DNA from: CAKSKB01 sp034186235
Lineage (GTDB): Bacteria > Bacillota > Clostridia > HGM11514
Assembly: GCA_034186235.1 (NCBI GenBank)
Contig: JAXGBA010000136.1
Coordinates: forward strand, 1-49,551
DNA: 49,551 nucleotides
Direction of reading: 5' to 3'
Shown: in pieces, positions 15,735 through 24,673 of the stretch
Numbering within the stretch: the stretch's first letter is position 1
Layout of the letters: each line of letters starts with the position of its first letter
Program-made: the position numbers and the translations under genes
The notes under the pieces: generated by a model
The model's input: the letters and a program-made list of their open reading frames with translations, nothing else
What the model was told of the DNA's origin: nothing
Database searches by the model: none

Positions 15735-16592
15735 TTATTCTGCGGAAGAATCAGCCGAAGCGTCTGTGCTGCTGTCGGCAGCGGAACCTGCCGCACCTTC
15801 ACTTGTTGCAGCCTCTTCAGCCTTCTGTTCCTCTTCCTCCTGCTGCTTTGCAAGAGCCTCAAGGTCAGATGTAATCTTCTTTTCGAAGCTGTCGCTATCC
15901 TCAAATTCCATGGATGTCTTTCTGTCTGTTATGAGGGCAAACGAATCAGCAACAGCCTTAAATTCCTTGCCCGCAATAACGCCGCTGATTTCAACCGACT
16001 TAAGTTCGGAGTTTTCAACAACATACTTATATGTAATATTCTTAAGTTCGTCCTTAACCTCGGAATTCTTTTCAACACCGGGCACAAGATTAAGAATGTC
16101 GTCATGTGCACCCGTGCAGGTGAATGTCATAGAACCGCTGTTTTCCGCACCGAGTTCCATTGCAACCTTATCTTCATCAAAGCCTGTGGAGATAACCGCA
16201 GGGGAAATTGCATATTTCTTAACTTCCGCATCTTTAGAGGTACTTTCGGTTGCGGTTTTTTCGACTCCGTTATCGAGGAACAGAAGGTTGATTGACGCAC
16301 CTTTGAGTGTTTCGTTTACAAAAGCGGCCCTTACGGAATCGCTCTTGTAATTATACTGAATTTTTGCTTCATCATTCGGGAAAAGCACGGAATATTCGAT
16401 GTTTTCCGTTTTTCCGTCATACTCTGTCGTAAGCTTCATGCTGTAGCCGACATTTGTATATGCGGTTGATACATAAGACTGGTACGCAGACTTCGGTGTA
16501 AGCGACTTGACCTGTATACCTGCTTCATTTCCGCAGGCGGTAAATGCAAGCATTAAAGATAATGCCATAAGCATTGCAAGTATTTTTTTCAT
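15735..16592 (-). CDS. Lipoprotein of unknown function
   Basis: A 285-residue protein with a lipoprotein signal peptide (MKKILAMLMALSLMLAFTAC), the modified Cys being at residue 20. The mature part looks beta-rich and has no family I recognise. The last 40 residues are low-complexity Glu/Ala then Ser/Asp/Ala. The start is ATG 16592, with GGAGG 10 nt upstream; an earlier in-frame start at 16664 would lie inside the promoter. It has its own promoter and terminator, so it is likely monocistronic and anchored to the outer face of the membrane. Confidence 0.8.
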   Translation of the reverse strand: MKKILAMLMALSLMLAFTACGNEAGIQVKSLTPKSAYQSYVSTAYTNVGYSMKLTTEYDGKTENIEYSVLFPNDEAKIQYNYKSDSVRAAFVNETLKGASINLLFLDNGVEKTATESTSKDAEVKKYAISPAVISTGFDEDKVAMELGAENSGSMTFTCTGAHDDILNLVPGVEKNSEVKDELKNITYKYVVENSELKSVEISGVIAGKEFKAVADSFALITDRKTSMEFEDSDSFEKKITSDLEALAKQQEEEEQKAEEAATSEGAAGSAADSSTDASADSSAE

Positions 16593-16635
16593 GGTGTAAA
16601 AACCTCCGAGCAAATAATATTTTTTAATATAACAT

Positions 16636-16664
16636 ATTATAACACACAATTTTCTAAAAATCAA
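16636..16664 (-). promoter_or_regulatory. Promoter of the lipoprotein gene
   Basis: TTGATT, 17-nt spacer, TATAAT on the minus strand, 44 nt upstream of the ATG and 20 nt after the folD stop. Confidence 0.75.
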
Positions 16665-16683
16665 TACATTTTTTACAGAAATA

Positions 16684-17538
16684 TCATATATTCATTCTAT
16701 TTTTATAGCTGCTCAGCGTATTGCGCATAAGCATTGCGATTGTCATCGGACCGACGCCCCCCGGAACGGGCGTAATTGCGCCGGCAACCTCTTTTGCGCC
16801 GGAGAATTCCACATCTCCGACAAACTTTCCGCTTTCAAGGCGGTTCATGCCGACATCAATTACAACAGCGCCGGGTTTTATCATATCCGCCGTTATCATT
16901 TCGGGTTTCCCGACGGCAACAACCAGAATATCCGCACGCCTTGTAACATCGGCAAGATTTTCGGTTTTTGAATGGCAGACCGTCACGGTGCCGTTTGCGG
17001 CAAGCAGCAGCATGGACATCGGTTTGCCGACAATATTGCTTCTTCCGACAACCACGCATTCTTTTCCGCACACATCAATCCCCGTAAGCTTAATAAGTTC
17101 CATAATTCCCGCCGGCGTGCACGGAAGAAATGTTCCGCCGCCTATCATGATTTTACCGACATTTTCGGGGTGAAAAGCGTCAACATCCTTATCGGGCGAG
17201 ATTGCGTCTATAATCTTTCTTTCATCAATACCCTTCGGCAGCGGAAGCTGAACCAGAATACCGTCTATCTCGCTGTCGTGATTAAGTTTTTCCACAAGTT
17301 CCAGAAGCTCTGCCTCGCTCGTCTGCGCAGGCAGCGCATACTCTCTCGAAACCATGCCGATTTCATTGCACGCACGATTTTTGTTGTTGACATACTTTCT
17401 TGATGCCGGGTCATCTCCTACGATTACCACTGCCAGACCGGGAGTTCTGCCGTTTTTGCTTATTCCCGTCACTTCTTCCTTCAGTTCTGCCCTTATTTTT
17501 TGCGAAAGAGCCTTTCCGTCCAATATTTTTGCCGACAT
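16684..17538 (-). CDS. folD: Bifunctional methylenetetrahydrofolate dehydrogenase/cyclohydrolase
   Basis: A 284-residue FolD, which interconverts methylene-, methenyl- and formyl-tetrahydrofolate with NADP+. Visible family motifs include the N-terminal AKILDGKALSQKIR, the catalytic segment YVNNKNRACNEIG (Lys near 55), LVQLPLPKGIDE, GRSNIVGKPM for the dinucleotide site and GGVGPMTIAML near the C-terminus. The length is normal. The start is ATG 17538, because AAAGGA is 9 nt upstream; the ATG at 17547 abuts that site. Its first 128 nt overlap the end of ygiQ in another frame. It is the last gene of the secA-to-folD run. Confidence 0.95.
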   Translation of the reverse strand: MSAKILDGKALSQKIRAELKEEVTGISKNGRTPGLAVVIVGDDPASRKYVNNKNRACNEIGMVSREYALPAQTSEAELLELVEKLNHDSEIDGILVQLPLPKGIDERKIIDAISPDKDVDAFHPENVGKIMIGGGTFLPCTPAGIMELIKLTGIDVCGKECVVVGRSNIVGKPMSMLLLAANGTVTVCHSKTENLADVTRRADILVVAVGKPEMITADMIKPGAVVIDVGMNRLESGKFVGDVEFSGAKEVAGAITPVPGGVGPMTIAMLMRNTLSSYKNRMNI

Positions 17539-19336
17539 ATGAATCATTCCTTTCGTTTCGCCTTGGTTTTATAAGACAGTCCTTATCAAAGCCTATAAGG
17601 TCATCACGCCCCGCTTTGATAAGTGCTTTTTTAACAAGATTATAATTTTCCGGGCGCGAAAACTGCAAAAGCGCCCTCTGCATCTGCTTTTCCTCGTATG
17701 TTTTCGGAACATAAACCTCCTCCATTGTCAAGGGATCAAGCCCGGTATAAAACATACAGGTTGAAACCGTGCCGGGTGTGGGATAAAAATCCTGTACCTG
17801 TTCGGGCACATAATGCTGTTTTTTGAAATACAGTGCAAGCTCAATTGCTTCATTGAGCGTGCTCCCGGGGTGCGACGACATAAAATACGGCACAAGATAC
17901 TGATTTTTGCCGATTGACTTATTTATTTCAAAAAACTTATTGTAAAACCGCTGATAAACGGAGAATTCGGGTTTTCCCATTTTTTCAAGCACACGATCGG
18001 AAATATGCTCCGGAGCAACCTTCAGCTGACCGCTCACATGATACTTGCAGAGTTCGCGGAAAAACGAATCATCCTTATCCGCCATAAGATAATCAAAACG
18101 GATTCCCGAGCGGATAAACACTTTTTTAACGCCGTCAATCGCGCGGAGTTTACGAAGAAGGCTGAGATAATCTCTGTGGTCGGGTTTAATATTTTTGCAT
18201 ACATGAGGGAACAGGCATTTCTTTTTAATGCAGGTTCCGACCTTAAGCTGTTTTTCACACGCCGGTTTTCTGAAATTCGCCGTAGGGCCGCCGACATCGT
18301 GAATATACCCTTTAAAATCGGGATCATGCACGATTTTTTTTGCTTCTTCAATCAGCGAAGCATGTGACCTTGAGGTTACAACCCTGCCCTGATGAAACGC
18401 AAGTGCGCAGAAGTTACACGAACCGTAGCATCCCCTTGACGAAGCAAGCGAAAACTTAACCTCCTCAATCGCCGGAACACCGTCTTTATACGACGGGTGA
18501 TAGGTTCTCTCATACGGCAGCGAATACACTCTGTCAAGCTCATGGGTCGAAAGCGGCATACAGGGTTTTGTCTGCAAAATATACCTGTCCTGATGCTTCT
18601 GAACCATCGGTTTTCCGCGGACCGCATCGGTCTGTTCATACTGAATACGCACCGAATCTGCATATTTGCGCTTTTCGTCCCTGACCTCCTCGAAAGACGG
18701 CAGAACAACTGCGTCCTCCGGAATTTCATCCTCATGAATACAGAAAACCGAGCCGTCAACGGATTTAATATCCTTTACACGAACGCCCGAATCAAGCAGA
18801 TGAGCAATCTCCGGAATCTGCCGCTCCCCCATGCCGTAAGTAAGAATATCCGCACGGGAGTCAATCAGAACCGACCTTCTCACACGGTTGTCCCAGTAAT
18901 CGTAATGCGCAAACCGCCTCAGGCTCGCCTCAACCCCTCCGATTATAATAGGAACATCGCCGTATGCTTCTCTTATCCTGTTACAGTAAACAATCACGCA
19001 GCGGTCGGGGCGTTTTCCGCCTTCTCCGCCGGGGGTGTAGGCATCGCTGCTCCTTCGCTTTTTGGCAACCGTATAATGATTTACCATTGAATCTATGTTC
19101 CCGGACGATACCAAAAATCCGAGACGGGGCTTTCCGAGGCGCATAAAATCATCCTTGCTGCGCCAATCGGGCTGAGAGATAATCCCTACCTTAAAGCCCT
19201 CCGCTTCAAGCACCCTCGAAATTATTGCGTGCCCAAAACTCGGGTGGTCAACATATGCGTCCCCGATTACATACACAAAATCGGGTCTTTCCCACCCCCG
19301 CATATTCATTTCGTCTTTGGTTATCGGTAAAAACAT
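17411..19336 (-). CDS. YgiQ-family radical SAM protein
   Basis: A 641-residue radical SAM enzyme of the YgiQ (UPF0313) family. The N-terminal cobalamin-binding-like domain is followed by the SAM core with GCYGSCNFC near residue 304, supplying the [4Fe-4S]-binding CxxxCxxC. A further Cys-rich segment (VGTCIKKKCLFPHVC) is typical of the family. The reaction is unknown. The last ~50 residues are a very basic tail (rich in Arg, Lys, Gly, Ser, Asn), about 42 codons of which are read from the first 128 nt of folD in a different frame. Such tails are variable in the family, but this origin is unusual. The start is ATG 19336 with GAGG 9 nt upstream, 18 nt after ftsK. Confidence 0.9.
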   Translation of the reverse strand: MFLPITKDEMNMRGWERPDFVYVIGDAYVDHPSFGHAIISRVLEAEGFKVGIISQPDWRSKDDFMRLGKPRLGFLVSSGNIDSMVNHYTVAKKRRSSDAYTPGGEGGKRPDRCVIVYCNRIREAYGDVPIIIGGVEASLRRFAHYDYWDNRVRRSVLIDSRADILTYGMGERQIPEIAHLLDSGVRVKDIKSVDGSVFCIHEDEIPEDAVVLPSFEEVRDEKRKYADSVRIQYEQTDAVRGKPMVQKHQDRYILQTKPCMPLSTHELDRVYSLPYERTYHPSYKDGVPAIEEVKFSLASSRGCYGSCNFCALAFHQGRVVTSRSHASLIEEAKKIVHDPDFKGYIHDVGGPTANFRKPACEKQLKVGTCIKKKCLFPHVCKNIKPDHRDYLSLLRKLRAIDGVKKVFIRSGIRFDYLMADKDDSFFRELCKYHVSGQLKVAPEHISDRVLEKMGKPEFSVYQRFYNKFFEINKSIGKNQYLVPYFMSSHPGSTLNEAIELALYFKKQHYVPEQVQDFYPTPGTVSTCMFYTGLDPLTMEEVYVPKTYEEKQMQRALLQFSRPENYNLVKKALIKAGRDDLIGFDKDCLIKPRRNERNDSYVGKNIGRKGSFAKNKGRTEGRSDGNKQKRQNSRSGSGNRRR

Positions 19337-19354
19337 TATTGTATTCCTCTGAAA

Positions 19355-21838
19355 TTATTCTTCATCAAAGCCGTCATCCGGCTGCACTTCGGAATCCTCA
19401 AGCTCCACCTCGGCCGGCTCTATATACTCGTCCATGCTTTTCTGTTCATTTTCTTTATAATTCACCATTTCAAGGTACTGCTGACGGGTCATTAGCACCT
19501 CTCTGGGCTTGCTGCCGTCGGGCGGACCGACAATTCCCTGCTGTTCAAGCTGGTCAACCATTCTTGCCGCCCTTGCATAGCCGACGCCCATTTTCCTCTG
19601 GAGCATAGAAGTGGAAGCGCTGCCCATTTTCATCACAATATCGACAGCCTCCGAAAGCCTTACATCCCAGATATCTTCCTCATCTTCCTCGTCTTTGCCC
19701 TTGCCTTTCTGCTCCGGCTCGCGCTTTATAAATTCAATTGCGTCCTCGTTATACTGCACCTGGTCGGAATTGTTTTTCACAAAATCGACAACCGCTTCAA
19801 CATCATCATCGCTGACAAAAGAACCCTGAACCCTGACGGATTTCGGCGCTCCGATAGGGTGATAGAGCATATCGCCCTTGCCCAAAAGCTTTTCCGCACC
19901 GGAAACATCCAGAATGGTTCTCGAATCTATCTGCGATGAAACCGCAAATGCAATTCTTGAAGGAATGTTAGCCTTGATTACACCCGTGATGACATTAACA
20001 GAAGGTCTCTGCGTTGCCACAACAAGATGCATTCCGGCTGCTCTTGCAAGCTGAGCAAGCCTTTGGATTGCGTCCTCAACTTCGTTCGGAGCAGCCATCA
20101 TAAGATCGGCAAGCTCATCTATAATAATCACTATATGTTCGAGTTTTTTTAGAGTATCGTCCTTTTCGGCAAGTTCATTATACCCTTTTATGTTTCTTAC
20201 ACCGCTGTCAGCAAAAAGCTTATATCTGCGCGACATCTCGCTTACCGCCCAGTTAAGCGCATTGGCAGCTTTTTTAGGGTCTGTCACAACGGGCGAAACA
20301 AGATGCGGAATACCGTTATAAACCTTAAGTTCAACCACCTTCGGGTCAATCATTAAAAGTTTAACCTCGCTCGGCGCCGCCTTGTAGAGAATACTTAAAA
20401 TAATCGTATTTATACATACGCTCTTACCGGAACCCGTAGAACCGGCAATAAGCAAATGCGGCATTTTTGCTATATCGGCAATGATAACCTTGCCCGAAAT
20501 ATCCTTACCCAGAGCAAATGCAATCTTTGATTTTGATTTTTCAAATTCGGGAGTTTCAATACAATCCCTTATATTAACGATAACGCTGCTTTCGTTCGGA
20601 ATCTCAACGCCGAGGGCGCTGTGTTCCGGAACAGGTGCAATTCTTACGCCGCTCACGCCCATATGGAGCGCTATATCCTCCGAAAGACCGGTTATTTTCG
20701 TAACCTTCGTACCCGACGCCGCAACGATTTCATAACGGGTTACGGTCGGGCCGACGCTCGCACCTATAACCTTTGCCGTTACGCCGAAACTTTGCAGTAT
20801 ATCCACAAGCTTCTGCGAATTGATTTTAAGGTCCTTCTGAGAAAGTCCGCTGCCGCCCTTGTGCTCCGAAAGGAGGGTAATCGGGGGGGCAATATACCTG
20901 ACATTCCCATCATTTTTCTCATCGGGAACAAACTCCGTATCTTTATCGTTTTTAACCTCTTTTTTCGCCGGCTGCTCTTCCTTCGGCTTTCTTTTTGAAG
21001 CCTTCGGAACAACCTCCATAGGAACATACTCTTCCTCCTCAGGCGGCTCGGGAATTTCATCAAACACCGCCGATTTTTGGTTTTCTGGAACGAGTTCGGG
21101 CTTCCTTTCCTCATCATCGTCAAGAGGAATATCTATAATCGGCTTAAGCGGCCTCATCCTCATTCTTGATTCATGATGGCTTTTCTGTTCGGGAACAAAG
21201 TCATCAAAATCCAAAGCTTCCGCTTTTTTCTTTTTCGGTTTTGCAGCCGGTTCTTCGTCATCTCTTTCCCTAACCGCTTTTTCGGCTGAATTCATACCCT
21301 TTATAAAATCCCTAACCGAAAACTCGGTGATTATCAAAACGGAAATAACTGCAAGCGCCGCCAGAATTATCGTTGCACCGGCGCGGGATGCAACTGTGCG
21401 TAGCGCGAGATAGAGTCCTCCGCCCAACACTCCGCCGCCGGAAAGGTCACGCCCGTGGTCAACAAGCGCCATAAAGCTTTTTGAATTTACAACAGACTCC
21501 GCAAGCCCCGAAAGAAACACCAGCAAAAGTGCGGAAACGGAGGTTCTGAGCCTTATTTTCCTGCCTTTTTTTATGAAGGCATACACCGCAACGCCGACAA
21601 ACCAGAACGGGAAAAGATACGCTCCGCCGCCAAGCAGAAGTCCGAAAAGCGACCTGAAAAGCTCGCCTATTTTGCCCATTGCGCTGCCGTATATCGCCAG
21701 AAACGAGAAAACGCCAAGCACAAAAAGGATGACAACCGACACCTGCCAGCGCACTTCCGCTTCCTTTGCGGTTTCGGCATTCTTTTTTGAACCCTTTTTC
21801 GCCGTTGATTTTTTAGCGGTCTTTGCCAAGCCATTCAC
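19355..21838 (-). CDS. FtsK/SpoIIIE-family DNA translocase
   Basis: About 827 residues. Four N-terminal membrane helices (residues 30-175) are followed by an acidic/Lys-rich linker to about 320, and then the hexameric motor. The motor has the Walker A loop AGSTGSGKSVCIN near residue 465, Walker B IIIDELADLMM, the GVIKANIPSRIAF segment and a winged-helix gamma domain at the end (MLQRKMGVGYARAARMVD), which reads KOPS/SRS-type orienting sequences. It pumps DNA through the septum at division or sporulation. The start is uncertain. GTG 21838 is the longest, but GAGG is well placed (8 nt) for the in-frame TTG at 21829. It overlaps the end of rimI by 16-26 nt. Confidence 0.94.
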   Translation of the reverse strand: MNGLAKTAKKSTAKKGSKKNAETAKEAEVRWQVSVVILFVLGVFSFLAIYGSAMGKIGELFRSLFGLLLGGGAYLFPFWFVGVAVYAFIKKGRKIRLRTSVSALLLVFLSGLAESVVNSKSFMALVDHGRDLSGGGVLGGGLYLALRTVASRAGATIILAALAVISVLIITEFSVRDFIKGMNSAEKAVRERDDEEPAAKPKKKKAEALDFDDFVPEQKSHHESRMRMRPLKPIIDIPLDDDEERKPELVPENQKSAVFDEIPEPPEEEEYVPMEVVPKASKRKPKEEQPAKKEVKNDKDTEFVPDEKNDGNVRYIAPPITLLSEHKGGSGLSQKDLKINSQKLVDILQSFGVTAKVIGASVGPTVTRYEIVAASGTKVTKITGLSEDIALHMGVSGVRIAPVPEHSALGVEIPNESSVIVNIRDCIETPEFEKSKSKIAFALGKDISGKVIIADIAKMPHLLIAGSTGSGKSVCINTIILSILYKAAPSEVKLLMIDPKVVELKVYNGIPHLVSPVVTDPKKAANALNWAVSEMSRRYKLFADSGVRNIKGYNELAEKDDTLKKLEHIVIIIDELADLMMAAPNEVEDAIQRLAQLARAAGMHLVVATQRPSVNVITGVIKANIPSRIAFAVSSQIDSRTILDVSGAEKLLGKGDMLYHPIGAPKSVRVQGSFVSDDDVEAVVDFVKNNSDQVQYNEDAIEFIKREPEQKGKGKDEEDEEDIWDVRLSEAVDIVMKMGSASTSMLQRKMGVGYARAARMVDQLEQQGIVGPPDGSKPREVLMTRQQYLEMVNYKENEQKSMDEYIEPAEVELEDSEVQPDDGFDEE

Positions 21839-22274
21839 CTCTTTCCAAAGTCATCAGAACGGCGTCCTCTGTGCCGCCGTAATATTTTTTTCTTAGTCCC
21901 ACACGCTTAAAGCCCAGCTTTTCGTAAAGCGAAAGCGCAGGGCGGTTTGACGCTCTGACCTCAAGCGTCAGAAAATCTATTCCGTTATTTTCGGAAAAAT
22001 CTAAAACCTCCCCGAAAAGTCTTTCCGCAATGCCTGTTCTCCGGAATTCCGGAAGCACCGCCAAAACATCAATCTGCCCTTCGTCAAGCGCTTTTGTGAG
22101 GGTTATGTACCCCGCCGCTGCGCCGCCGGCTCTGCATAAATATGTCACCGCAAAGCAGGACTCCAGCTGTGCTCTTATTGAGTTTTCCGACCAAGGCTTT
22201 TCAAAGCATGCATTTTCAATTTTAACTATATCGTCAAAAAGGCTGATATCAGCCCTTATAATTTCAAATTCCAT
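21813..22274 (-). CDS. rimI: Ribosomal protein S18 alanine N-acetyltransferase-like GNAT enzyme
   Basis: A 153-residue GNAT acetyltransferase. The acetyl-CoA-binding motif appears as LAVLPEFRRTGIAERLF near residue 70, and the following LTLEVRASNRPALSLYEKLGFKRVG segment is typical of RimI. RimI acetylates the N-terminal alanine of ribosomal protein S18. In Firmicutes rimI commonly accompanies tsaB/tsaD, which are not here, but tsaC/sua5 is three genes upstream. It begins directly after the arginine phosphatase stop codon (TGAATG). Confidence 0.85.
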   Translation of the reverse strand: MEFEIIRADISLFDDIVKIENACFEKPWSENSIRAQLESCFAVTYLCRAGGAAAGYITLTKALDEGQIDVLAVLPEFRRTGIAERLFGEVLDFSENNGIDFLTLEVRASNRPALSLYEKLGFKRVGLRKKYYGGTEDAVLMTLERGEWLGKDR

Positions 22275-22682
22275 TCAGTTCAAAAACCTTTTATCAATAA
22301 GTTTTTCGATTTGTGCGGCGCATTTCTCATATGTTTCGAGATATCCGCCGTAGGGGTCGGCAACATCCTCCCCGTCTGTATCGAGCAAAAATATTTTATC
22401 CGCATACTGCGGTCTTGCGGAGCACAAAACGAGCTTATGCGTTTTGCCCATACAATAAATTGCTTCCGCATTTTCAAGAAGCCCATCCGTTACCGGCTGT
22501 GCTTTGTGCGAAAAGCCGGTGATTCCCATATTTTCAAGCGCCTCTTTTGCATGGCGCGACATAGGTGCTCCGCCAATGGCGCCAAGCCCTGCAGACTCGG
22601 CATCTTTCCCTGTTTTATGTTCATAAATTGCCTCCGCCATAGGGCTTCGGCAGGTATTTCCGCTGCATATAAAAAGTACCAT
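22275..22682 (-). CDS. ywlE: Low-molecular-weight protein arginine phosphatase-like enzyme
   Basis: A 135-residue LMW phosphatase. The P-loop C(X)5R reads CSGNTCRS at residues 6-13, and the C-terminal catalytic Asp is in VADPYGG near 109. In the family, the Thr of the loop (NTC) distinguishes arginine phosphatases (YwlE type) from tyrosine phosphatases, which have Ile or Leu there. I therefore infer activity on phospho-arginine. The kinase McsB is not in the window. In Bacillus ywlE also follows the prfA/tsaC region, so the context agrees. AAGGTG 5 nt upstream of the ATG overlaps the methyltransferase stop. Confidence 0.85.
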   Translation of the reverse strand: MVLFICSGNTCRSPMAEAIYEHKTGKDAESAGLGAIGGAPMSRHAKEALENMGITGFSHKAQPVTDGLLENAEAIYCMGKTHKLVLCSARPQYADKIFLLDTDGEDVADPYGGYLETYEKCAAQIEKLIDKRFLN

Positions 22683-22686
22683 AAAA

Positions 22687-23616
22687 TCACCTTCGTTTTT
22701 TTATGTAAGCCGATGTGTTGCGTTCCCAGAAAACTCCGTCCTCATAACCCTGAATCAAAGCGTCCGTTTCCGCCGCCTCAAGCCTTATCTGCGCCCATAC
22801 GCAGTATTGCTCGTTTTTTTCGATTCCCACAAAATGCCGCCCGAGCTTCTTGGCGGCAACGGCAGTTGAGCCTGAACCCAAAAACGGGTCAAACACCGTA
22901 TCGCCTTTATTTGAACTTGCCAGAATAAGCTTCGCAAGAAGCTTTTCGGGTTTTTGCGTCGGATGAGCCGTATTTTCGGGCATCGACCAATACGGAATCG
23001 AAATATCATCCCAGAAATTAGACGGGTATGTATTTCTGAAATTACCGTCCGCAGTTTCCTCCCAATCTTTTGGCAAACCGTCCTTTTTGTACGGGGCAAC
23101 AACCCTTCTGCGCACCTTTACGGCATCGGCATTAAATGTATAATCTTTTCCCTTTGTTGCAAACCAGATATCCTCCATACCGTTTTTCCAGTTGGAAAGC
23201 GCACCTCTGCCCTTTTCCCTTTGCCAAGTGATTCGGTTTCTCACAACAAAGTACTTTTTCAGCACACGCTCAATTGCCGAAGAGGATTTCCAGTCGCAGC
23301 ATACATAAACCGACGCACCGTCACGAAGCAGCGGAAACACGGTTTTTATCCACTTTTCGGTATATGTTTCATAATCCTCATCGGACATTTTTCTGAACTT
23401 GCCCGTACCGAAAACCTTATCGAGATTGTACGGCGGATCGGCAATCATAAGGTCGGCGAAGCTCTCCGGCAGCTTACGGCACACCGAAAGCATATCGCCG
23501 ACAATCACTTTATCGAGCATATTTCCCGAAATATCTTTCTCCGCCACGCATCTGTCAAGATACATTCTGCCGTCCTCAACCGAAACATCGATTGTCTTAT
23601 TCCTGGGTGCTTTCAT
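22687..23616 (-). CDS. Site-specific DNA methyltransferase, beta class (N6-adenine or N4-cytosine)
   Basis: A 309-residue DNA methyltransferase. The catalytic motif IV, DPPYNLDK (near residue 60), comes before the SAM-binding motif, FDPFLGSGST (near residue 245), which is the beta-class order. Further motifs are HPTQKPEKLL and IEKNEQY. DPPY is most often seen in N6-adenine enzymes. The recognition sequence cannot be read. No restriction endonuclease gene is adjacent. It overlaps the end of tsaC by 20 nt and precedes ywlE by 4 nt, so it is embedded in the secA-folD run. It is therefore more likely a resident (orphan) methylase than half of a restriction system. The start is ATG 23616 with AAGGA 8 nt upstream. 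Confidence 0.88.
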   Translation of the reverse strand: MKAPRNKTIDVSVEDGRMYLDRCVAEKDISGNMLDKVIVGDMLSVCRKLPESFADLMIADPPYNLDKVFGTGKFRKMSDEDYETYTEKWIKTVFPLLRDGASVYVCCDWKSSSAIERVLKKYFVVRNRITWQREKGRGALSNWKNGMEDIWFATKGKDYTFNADAVKVRRRVVAPYKKDGLPKDWEETADGNFRNTYPSNFWDDISIPYWSMPENTAHPTQKPEKLLAKLILASSNKGDTVFDPFLGSGSTAVAAKKLGRHFVGIEKNEQYCVWAQIRLEAAETDALIQGYEDGVFWERNTSAYIKKRR

Positions 23617-24667
23617 CAAAACTATCCTTACTTATAATTTTATAGCCCGCCGCTTTGTTAAGGCGGTTTGAAACCGCAAGCCCGACGCCCTCATTGCTTG
23701 TCCCTTCGGCAAAAACAACATCTGCACCGAGGCGGTCAAAATCCCTTAAATCAAAGAAAAGCTCCGCTGCGGCTCCCTCTTTTGTGCTGCCAAAATCCTT
23801 AAGAATATCAGCATTTTTTATTTTCGGCAGCGTTTCGGAATAAACCATTGCCCCGACTATTTTTCCTTCAGCTTTAAAACGCATGATTTCCTTATTAATA
23901 TAATCCGAAACAAAGTCCGAATCTCCCAAAACCGCATAAACCTCGGCATTCGGCGAGTAATGCTTGTACTTCATGCCGGGCGCTTTTGCGATAAGCCCGG
24001 GCTTCGGCTTACTCATAACCGCAGGGTCAATATCCACCCTTCCCAAAGCGCTCCTCAGCTGCTCGACCGTAACGCTCCCCGGGCGAAGAAGCATGGGAAC
24101 ATCGCCGCTCACATCCACAATCGTTGATTCCAAACCGAAACGGCAGCTGCCGCCGTCTATAACGGCGTCGATTTTACCGTCCAGATCCGAGATAACATGC
24201 TCTGCCATTGTGGGGCTTGGCTTTCCGGAAGTATTCGCCGAAGGTGCGGCAACCGGCACACCGGCAATGTGCAAAAATGCTCTGCACACCGCATTTTCAG
24301 GGAACCTTATGCCGACCGTATCAAGCCCGGCTGTAACATTCTCGGGCACAATATCCGACTTTTTCATGATAATTGTGAGAGGTCCGGGCCAGAATTTATC
24401 CATAAGAATTTTGGCATTCTCCGGAATTTCGCTGACCAGTTCATTCACCTGATCGGCATCGGATATATGCACAATAAGAGGGTTGTCGTTCGGTCTGCCC
24501 TTAGCCTTAAAAATATCGTCCACCGCAGACTTTATCAGTGCATTTGCACCAAGCCCGTAAACCGTTTCGGTCGGAAACGCAACCGTGCCGCCCTCTCTTA
24601 TTATCCTTGCCGGCTCATGAAGAAGACCTTCATCAATATTATCCTTATCTACAGTAACAACAAGCAT
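23597..24667 (-). CDS. L-threonylcarbamoyladenylate synthase (Sua5 type)
   Basis: A 356-residue Sua5/YrdC protein making threonylcarbamoyl-AMP for the t6A modification of ANN-decoding tRNAs. The YrdC domain (1-205) shows GGTVAFPTETVYGLGANA and KGRPNDNPLIVH near the N-terminus and SANTSGKPSPT near 143. A linker and the C-terminal Sua5 domain (230-356) follow. This full two-domain length separates it from the short TsaC. It lies 6 nt after prfA, the same neighbourhood as in Bacillus (prfA-...-ywlC). Confidence 0.93.
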   Translation of the reverse strand: MLVVTVDKDNIDEGLLHEPARIIREGGTVAFPTETVYGLGANALIKSAVDDIFKAKGRPNDNPLIVHISDADQVNELVSEIPENAKILMDKFWPGPLTIIMKKSDIVPENVTAGLDTVGIRFPENAVCRAFLHIAGVPVAAPSANTSGKPSPTMAEHVISDLDGKIDAVIDGGSCRFGLESTIVDVSGDVPMLLRPGSVTVEQLRSALGRVDIDPAVMSKPKPGLIAKAPGMKYKHYSPNAEVYAVLGDSDFVSDYINKEIMRFKAEGKIVGAMVYSETLPKIKNADILKDFGSTKEGAAAELFFDLRDFDRLGADVVFAEGTSNEGVGLAVSNRLNKAAGYKIISKDSFDESTQE

Positions 24668-24673
24668 TGAAAA

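Noticed and set aside
22687..23616. Restriction-modification system.
   Set aside because: Only the methylase is present; neighbours are conserved housekeeping genes with tight overlaps, leaving no room for a nuclease gene.
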